A stretch of 20,903 nt of DNA, taken from positions 1 to 20,903 of the forward strand of contig CAZAIO010000042.1 in NCBI GenBank assembly GCA_964485235.1. The letters run 5' to 3'. Positions within the stretch are counted from its first letter, which is position 1, and each line of letters opens with the position of its first letter. This document shows, in pieces, positions 16,226 to 20,903 of this stretch. The notes under the pieces are model-generated. The model saw nothing but the letters and a program-made list of their open reading frames with translations. It had not been told where the DNA came from and searched no databases. Position numbers and translations under genes: made by a program. This stretch comes from CAZAIO01 sp964485235. Lineage in GTDB: Bacteria; Chloroflexota; Dehalococcoidia; GIF9; UBA5629.

Positions 16226-17974
16226 TTATTCGAAATACCAGAGATAGTAGTCATAACTTATGCTGATACCCGGTGTAACTCCCCTTACATTGCTCTGAAA
16301 TCCCAGATTGCTCTTACGGAAAACAAGAAAGTCTATGGGCTGATCCTCTGACAGCAGACGGGATATATCTGCATACAGCATCCGGCGATTGTCTTCATCC
16401 AGTGCTTCCGCTGACTGAACACGCCGGAACAACTCGTCTACCTCGGGATTGGAATAACCAAAGAAGTTCAAGCCTCCGTCGGTGGTAAAAAATACACTGC
16501 TTCCTGAGGGCGCCAGCACATCGGTACCGAACGACATCAATACCAGGTCCCACGGCTCATCGCTTACACCATCGGGACCGGCATTTTGCATAGGGTCACC
16601 TTCCGTGCCGGGGACTTTGTTCATTAAATATTTCCTGACCAGGTTCTCCCAGGGCACAAGCTCCAGTTTGACCTCGATACCGATATCGGCAAGTTCCTGC
16701 TTCACAAGAAATGCTATATTCTCAGCCAGCCCACCGCCTGTTGTAGTCACGAGTGTCAGCGTAACCGGCGAACCGTCGCTATCAACGACCGTTATCGAAC
16801 CATCAGCTTCACGTTTCCCGTATCCTTCCTGCAGGAGCATCTCTTTTGCCTTTTCCTTATTGTACAGGTCTCCGACTCCATACTTGACCACAGACTCACC
16901 ATCGTACCATGGTGAAGTAACCGGTATAAAACTGTAGGCCGGTTCGGCAAAGCCGTAATAGATCGATTGCGCAACTACGTCTTTATTTACGGACATACTA
17001 AGAGCCTGCCGTACAACTGTATTTTTCAACCCGTCCCATCCGTTGGCACGGTGATTATATCCAACAAGGGTATAGCCCCCGCCGGGTACCGTGTAGACAT
17101 CGACATTGTCCATGCTTTTAAACTTGCTCACCTTTTCCGGTGTGATCCCGCAGAGTGAAATATCACCGGCTTCAAGTGCAGCAAGCATCGTTGCCTCAGT
17201 TCCGAACTGCTTGGTTACATATTCTTCGAAATAAGGAGCGCCTATATCCTTTGTGAGATAATAGTCCGGATTTCGCTCCACCACATAGCGGTCGTTTCTG
17301 ATCCATTCCTTGAATTTATAAGGACCCAGATTGCCGGTATATGACAGCTCATTAAATTCGGGCGCCCGGGTAAAAGCATCGAGGTCGCCCTCATATTTGA
17401 CCGATATATATTCAGGATAAGGTATGAGATCGTAGACAGTATAAATAAACTCTGGGTCTACAGTCTGGCGTGTAATGGAAAATGTGGTCTCATCAACCAC
17501 AGCAGCATCGACAAAAACGGGCTCGCCGTTTACTTCTTCCATCCAGCTATCCTTATAAGGATAGGGCAACCAATCGGCGAACATGAGATTTTCCATGGTA
17601 TACACATAATCTTCAGCCGTTACCGGTGAACCGTCGCTCCATTTCAAATCATCCCGAATGGTTACGGTATAAACAAGGCCGTCCGGCGATACTTCTATAT
17701 CCTTCGCCAGACAGCGCATTACTATATTCAACTCGTTATCGTAAGTTACCAGCCCGTCGATCGTTTGCCCGACATAGGCATGAGAATTGGCATCGGCAGC
17801 GAGCAGCCAGTTCAATGTCTCCGCATCACCACCATATGTTCCCTCGATAAAAGTACCTTTCACCTGTGGAACACCGTTTGACTCAGGAGGTGATACATCG
17901 ACCGGTTTTTGATTGCCGTTACATCCTGCTAATAGCAGTATGATTATTGCTCCGAGTAAAATAATTTTTTTCAT
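16226..17974 (-). CDS. Peptide-type ABC importer substrate-binding lipoprotein (SBP family 5, OppA/DppA-like)
   Basis: This 582-residue extracytoplasmic solute-binding protein is the first gene of the importer operon. It has a lipoprotein signal: KK, a hydrophobic stretch and the lipobox LLAGC, with lipidation expected at C18, then a short polar linker. The mature part has family-5 features, such as the ETLNWLL start of the fold, WSDGSPVTAEDYVYTM, and GPYKFKEWIRNDRYVVERNPDYY. Length is normal for peptide binders. GAGGGG stands six bases before the ATG. The ligand could be peptides, but family 5 also binds nickel, haem and sugars, so the substrate remains open. Confidence 0.9.
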   Translation of the reverse strand: MKKIILLGAIIILLLAGCNGNQKPVDVSPPESNGVPQVKGTFIEGTYGGDAETLNWLLAADANSHAYVGQTIDGLVTYDNELNIVMRCLAKDIEVSPDGLVYTVTIRDDLKWSDGSPVTAEDYVYTMENLMFADWLPYPYKDSWMEEVNGEPVFVDAAVVDETTFSITRQTVDPEFIYTVYDLIPYPEYISVKYEGDLDAFTRAPEFNELSYTGNLGPYKFKEWIRNDRYVVERNPDYYLTKDIGAPYFEEYVTKQFGTEATMLAALEAGDISLCGITPEKVSKFKSMDNVDVYTVPGGGYTLVGYNHRANGWDGLKNTVVRQALSMSVNKDVVAQSIYYGFAEPAYSFIPVTSPWYDGESVVKYGVGDLYNKEKAKEMLLQEGYGKREADGSITVVDSDGSPVTLTLVTTTGGGLAENIAFLVKQELADIGIEVKLELVPWENLVRKYLMNKVPGTEGDPMQNAGPDGVSDEPWDLVLMSFGTDVLAPSGSSVFFTTDGGLNFFGYSNPEVDELFRRVQSAEALDEDNRRMLYADISRLLSEDQPIDFLVFRKSNLGFQSNVRGVTPGISISYDYYLWYFE

Positions 17975-18005
17975 AGTTCCCCTCTACAACCGGATACATC
18001 GTTAT

Positions 18006-18034
18006 AGTATACAATCAAATATGTGGTACGTTAA
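18006..18034 (-). promoter_or_regulatory. Candidate promoter of the peptide importer operon
   Basis: Read on the - strand, TTAACG (18034-18029), 17 bp, then TATACT (18011-18006). The -10 box is good and the -35 box moderate. It lies in the 138-bp gap (17975-18112) after the radical SAM gene, where no terminator was seen, so read-through from that gene is also possible. Confidence 0.45.
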
Positions 18035-18112
18035 TTTTCCGGATTTCCCGCAATGATACTATGCCCCGTTAAAAATGTTATTTATAGTTAAAACCACCTT
18101 TATTACTGTATA

Positions 18113-19264
18113 TTAAAACTGCTGTAACAGGCGGGAAATAATATCATCGATGTTCTCCCCTGCCATCTGTAAATCCCTTACGTTTTTTTCGACCTGGTCA
18201 TGTTTTCGCTCATTCTTGAGGTCCCGTAACCCTTCGTAATAACCGCTTCTTCTCCCCAGACGGTAATTCAGTTTTTCTTCCGGCGATAACGCCAGATAAC
18301 TGTCGATAGCAGCAATACAGTCCGCTTTAGCCTCGGGCAATTTCCCGTCGATCTCGGGAAGGAGGTTCATCATATGGTCGCTTTTAAGCCAGCTCGTAAC
18401 TTCCAGCTTTTCGAGCAGGCTCCGGATCTCCATAACCAGCTCGTCATCAGACGGCAGCTCGAACTCGCCACGCATCATTATCGGATAGAGCATGAGGTCC
18501 GGAGTCACGCGAAGCGTACGAATACGGATGAAATGTGGATTGATCGCATTGAGGACCATGGCGGTACCCTCAACATGTTCAGCCGAGAGTTTTTTACCGC
18601 CCAGGCCCGGCATTATATATTCGCTCAGTTCGATTCCCGATTCTACAATATTCCTGCCGCCCTTGATGTGGTCCTCGGCAGTGGTACCTTTTTGCATATA
18701 TGCGAGTACCGCGTCGCTCCCGCTTTCCAGACCGATATGAAGGCGCGTAAGTCCGGCTTCTTTAAGCGACCTCAATTCATCGACAGTCTTCTTTGCAGCG
18801 GTCTTGGAACGCGCATATGAGGTAATGCGGTCGATTTCAGGAAAAGTCTGCTTCAGAAATGATACGACCTTTACCAGGTCAGGCGTCTTTATAATGAGCG
18901 AATTGGCATCCTGAAGAAATGCAGACTTACTACCTGCGTACATCCACAGAGCAACATTACGTATCGAGTCTATCTGTGCATATTGCTGGTATATCGCTCC
19001 GGCAACTTCTCTCACCTGTTCGGGATGTCCGGACTGAAAGGCTAACCCTTTTATCCAGTCCACAATTGCCTTTGCTTTTTCTATATCTTTGAGCACATCT
19101 TCAATAGGTCTGAGTTCAAATTTCTGTCCTTTATACGCAGGACAGAAAAGGCATTTGTTCCACGGACAATTCCTCGTTACCCTTATCAGCAACGAAAAAG
19201 CCTCACTCGGAGGCCGGATGGGGCCGAGCTCAAAATCACATTCAGCTATATTAATCATTTCCAT
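18113..19264 (-). CDS. Radical SAM protein of unknown function (COG1032-like)
   Basis: This 383-residue protein has an N-terminal radical SAM cluster motif, C33-x4-C38-x2-C41 (NCPWNKCLFC). The CX4CX2C spacing occurs in some COG1032-like radical SAM groups in place of the common CX3CX2C. Further radical SAM features are HIGLESGSD and a glycine-rich PGLGGK segment. The C-terminal third is helical and charged, with no second recognised domain and no B12-binding domain. The reaction and substrate are unknown. The start ATG at 19264 has no Shine-Dalgarno and lies about where transcription should begin, suggesting a leaderless message. It is divergent from the nucleotidylyltransferase gene. Confidence 0.8.
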   Translation of the reverse strand: MEMINIAECDFELGPIRPPSEAFSLLIRVTRNCPWNKCLFCPAYKGQKFELRPIEDVLKDIEKAKAIVDWIKGLAFQSGHPEQVREVAGAIYQQYAQIDSIRNVALWMYAGSKSAFLQDANSLIIKTPDLVKVVSFLKQTFPEIDRITSYARSKTAAKKTVDELRSLKEAGLTRLHIGLESGSDAVLAYMQKGTTAEDHIKGGRNIVESGIELSEYIMPGLGGKKLSAEHVEGTAMVLNAINPHFIRIRTLRVTPDLMLYPIMMRGEFELPSDDELVMEIRSLLEKLEVTSWLKSDHMMNLLPEIDGKLPEAKADCIAAIDSYLALSPEEKLNYRLGRRSGYYEGLRDLKNERKHDQVEKNVRDLQMAGENIDDIISRLLQQF

Positions 19265-19271
19265 GTATTCA

Positions 19272-19301
19272 ATTATAGCTGCTACGTTCGTTAATTGGCA
19301 A
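19272..19301 (-). promoter_or_regulatory. Candidate leaderless promoter of the radical SAM gene
   Basis: On the - strand, TTGCCA (19301-19296), 18 bp, then consensus TATAAT (19277-19272). Transcription would start about seven bases on, at or next to the ATG at 19264. This matches the absence of a ribosome binding site. Confidence 0.5.
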
Positions 19302-19316
19302 TTTACACCAATTGCC
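19297..19316. promoter_or_regulatory. Inverted repeat overlapping the radical SAM -35 box
   Basis: GGCAATT and AATTGCC form perfect 7-bp arms around a 6-base centre. The left arm covers most of the radical SAM -35 box, so a bound protein could block that promoter. It lies about 25 bp before the -35 box of the divergent gene. Confidence 0.5.
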
Positions 19317-19340
19317 CCGGCTATAACAATGGTCCTGGTA

Positions 19341-19369
19341 TTTACAATACTATGATCGTCATATATACT
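19341..19369 (+). promoter_or_regulatory. Sigma70 promoter of the nucleotidylyltransferase gene
   Basis: TTTACA (19341-19346), exactly 17 bp, then TATACT (19364-19369). The predicted transcript starts near 19376, leaving a leader of about 60 bases before the chosen ATG. This also argues against any start codon upstream of 19376. Confidence 0.65.
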
Positions 19370-19438
19370 CTACTTCTAGTAATCGCGTCTTTGAATGTGC
19401 AAGACATGAAAAAGAGGACAGCAAATAACAACGACAAT

Positions 19439-20506
19439 ATGAAAGCAGTCGTTCTCTGCGGCGGCAAAGGGACCAGGCTCCGGCCACTCACCTATACAAT
19501 GGCAAAGCATCTCATACCGCTTGCTAATAAGCCGATACTTACCTATGTATTGGAGCAGATCAGGGACGCGGGAATTACTGAGATAGCCATTGTCATACCT
19601 CCCGATCCAGACGGCGGATTAAAGGAATACTACGGGAACGGTTCAAAACTTGGTATTCATATCACGTACTTTGTTCAACCGGTTGCACGCGGGCTGGCAC
19701 ATGCCCTGTCATTCGCCAGGGATTTTCTAGGCGATTCAAATTTTCTCTTGTTTCTCGGAGACAATCTTCTCGAAGGAGGTATTAATTCCTTCGTAACCGA
19801 GTTTGTCAACGATAAACCGGACGCCCTTATCCTGTTGAAAGAAGTTGACGACCCTTCCGGATGCGGTGTTGCAGCTCTCGATGACACAGGTTGTATCCTG
19901 CGAGTTGTCGAGAAACCTGAGATACCTCCGAGCAATTTTATCCTTGTAGGTGCTTATCTGTTCACGCCCGAAATACATAAAGCTATTTCGCGCATTAAAC
20001 CGTCGTGGAGAAATGAATACGAAATTACCGATGCTATACAGGAGCTTATCGAATCGGGAAAACAGGTACGAAGCCATGTTTTCCCGGGATGGTGGCTCGA
20101 TACAGGGACAAAAGACGATCTGATCCAGGCTAATCACGTCATGCTGGACCACTTTACTAAACATGTAATTGAAGGAAAAACGGATACCAATTCCAGGGTA
20201 ACCGGTATTGTTGAAATCAAAAAGAATACGTTAATAGAAAGCAGCATTATCGACGGCCCCGTATCTATAGCTGATGACTGCCGTATCAAGAACTCACACA
20301 TCAGGCCCTATACCTGTATTTCTACCGGAACTATAATAGATAATTGCGAGATTCAGGATTCTATTATCATGGAAAACTGTCGAATAACAGGGGCAGAATA
20401 CCTGAAGAATTGCGTTATCGGCAGAAATGTGGAAATAGTGAAACAGGAACATAAAAAGGACGGCAGTATCCTTTTCATAGGAGACGATTCACACCTTATG
20501 CTCTGA
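19439..20506 (+). CDS. StrD/RmlA-like sugar-1-phosphate nucleotidylyltransferase with C-terminal left-handed beta-helix
   Basis: This 355-residue enzyme is expected to join a nucleoside triphosphate and a sugar 1-phosphate, probably glucose 1-phosphate, giving an NDP-sugar. The start is ATG 19439 because the family begins exactly here, with MKAVVLCGGKGTRLRPLT (nucleotide-binding G8-R15). An open frame runs back to 19295 but crosses the promoter; ATG 19406 is the only other reasonable start. Other marks are FLGDNLLEGG, VEKPEIPPSNF, WRNEYEITDAIQ and WWLDTGTKDDL. From about residue 250, isoleucine-rich hexapeptide repeats form a beta-helix. This is the long StrD-like type rather than the shorter RmlA (about 290 residues). 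The TreT-like gene 80 bp downstream suggests that it supplies NDP-glucose. The choice of dTTP or UTP cannot be read. Confidence 0.85.
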   Translation: MKAVVLCGGKGTRLRPLTYTMAKHLIPLANKPILTYVLEQIRDAGITEIAIVIPPDPDGGLKEYYGNGSKLGIHITYFVQPVARGLAHALSFARDFLGDSNFLLFLGDNLLEGGINSFVTEFVNDKPDALILLKEVDDPSGCGVAALDDTGCILRVVEKPEIPPSNFILVGAYLFTPEIHKAISRIKPSWRNEYEITDAIQELIESGKQVRSHVFPGWWLDTGTKDDLIQANHVMLDHFTKHVIEGKTDTNSRVTGIVEIKKNTLIESSIIDGPVSIADDCRIKNSHIRPYTCISTGTIIDNCEIQDSIIMENCRITGAEYLKNCVIGRNVEIVKQEHKKDGSILFIGDDSHLML

Positions 20507-20586
20507 TAGAAGCCCGATCTATAGTAATCACATCGCTTTACGTAAATGAGCAATAACAATAATAATAAGGAAGGACTCTTTTACGC

Positions 20587-20903
20587 ATGAAACAAACAAC
20601 AGGGACCATACAACTAATGCCGGACGGCACTGTGTATAGTAAAAGAAAAAACTATACACCTTTCTCGTCTCCATCTCTGGATGACTATCGCACATTATTA
20701 AGCACTGAGCAGATAGAAAGGCTGGAAAAAGTTGCGGAAACACTGCGCGGGACGAAAATACTGGACCTGAACGCTACTGCACAGGGAGGAGGAGTGGCAG
20801 AACTGTTATACAGCCTTATACCTTTTCTTAATTCGCTCGGCATAGAGGCGGAATGGAAGACCATACAGGGAAATCCTGAATATTTTGAATGTACCAAGAA
20901 ATT
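20587..20903 (+). CDS. TreT-like trehalose synthase / GT4 glycosyltransferase, N-terminal part (runs off window)
   Basis: This is the first 105 codons of a gene that continues past the window edge. The fragment has ILDLNATAQGGGVAELL (about residues 57-73), the N-terminal signature of TreT-type trehalose glycosyltransferring synthases. These make trehalose from NDP-glucose and glucose. The glycine-rich loop lies at the nucleotide-sugar site in this fold. The AAGGAAGGA ribosome binding site (20567-20575) lies about 11 bases before the ATG. The 80-bp gap after the nucleotidylyltransferase gene shows no terminator, so the two are probably co-transcribed. Only the N-terminus is visible, so a related GT4 enzyme remains possible. 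Confidence 0.75.
   Translation, partial: MKQTTGTIQLMPDGTVYSKRKNYTPFSSPSLDDYRTLLSTEQIERLEKVAETLRGTKILDLNATAQGGGVAELLYSLIPFLNSLGIEAEWKTIQGNPEYFECTKK

Noticed and set aside
19295..19438. N-terminal extension of the nucleotidylyltransferase from 19295
   Set aside because: It crosses a strong promoter (19341-19369) and precedes the conserved N-terminal MKAVVLCGG start of the family.

Overview
This window looks like a bacterial chromosome segment, most plausibly from Chloroflexota (Dehalococcoidia-like). The evidence is indirect: a bacterial-type Elp3 of about 460 residues, a long StrD-type sugar nucleotidylyltransferase followed by a TreT-like trehalose synthase, and multi-domain c-di-GMP proteins beside bacterial GH3 enzymes. 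No rRNA, tRNA, mobile element, CRISPR array or riboswitch was seen. The taxonomic call is inference.

Left part (1-10080): a two-gene module occurs twice in tandem, on the + strand. Each copy encodes a membrane protein of about 1006-1009 residues (multi-TM sensor, GAF, GAF, GGDEF, HD-GYP) followed by a GH3-family acyl-adenylating enzyme of about 555 residues. Key motifs of the two sensors fall at the same residue numbers, and the sensor-to-GH3 gaps are 128 and 129 bp. Both GH3 genes carry the same promoter layout: a CTAGAAC-type palindrome, 11 bp, a TTCCAW -35, 17 bp, a CATAGT -10, and an AAAGGGGG ribosome binding site. Both sensor genes have the same exact 15-base motif upstream. Each copy ends in a rho-independent terminator. 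This duplicated module, pairing c-di-GMP signalling with GH3 chemistry, is the least explained system here.

Middle part (10112-12188): a Trm9/ALKBH8-like methyltransferase (- strand) and Elp3 (+ strand) are divergent with about 34 bp between them. In eukaryotes these enzymes carry out successive steps on tRNA wobble uridine 34 (cm5U, then mcm5U), so the pair suggests a wobble-uridine modification pathway that is unusual for bacteria.

Right part: an oligopeptide/dipeptide ABC importer operon on the - strand (lipoprotein binding protein, two permeases, two ATPases; 17974 down to 12178) has 3' ends that overlap elp3. Upstream of it is a radical SAM protein of unknown function on the - strand (18113-19264), with an apparently leaderless promoter overlapped by an inverted repeat. 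Divergent from that, on the + strand, is a StrD/RmlA-like nucleotidylyltransferase followed by the start of a TreT-like trehalose synthase that runs off the window. Together these two suggest NDP-glucose-based trehalose synthesis.
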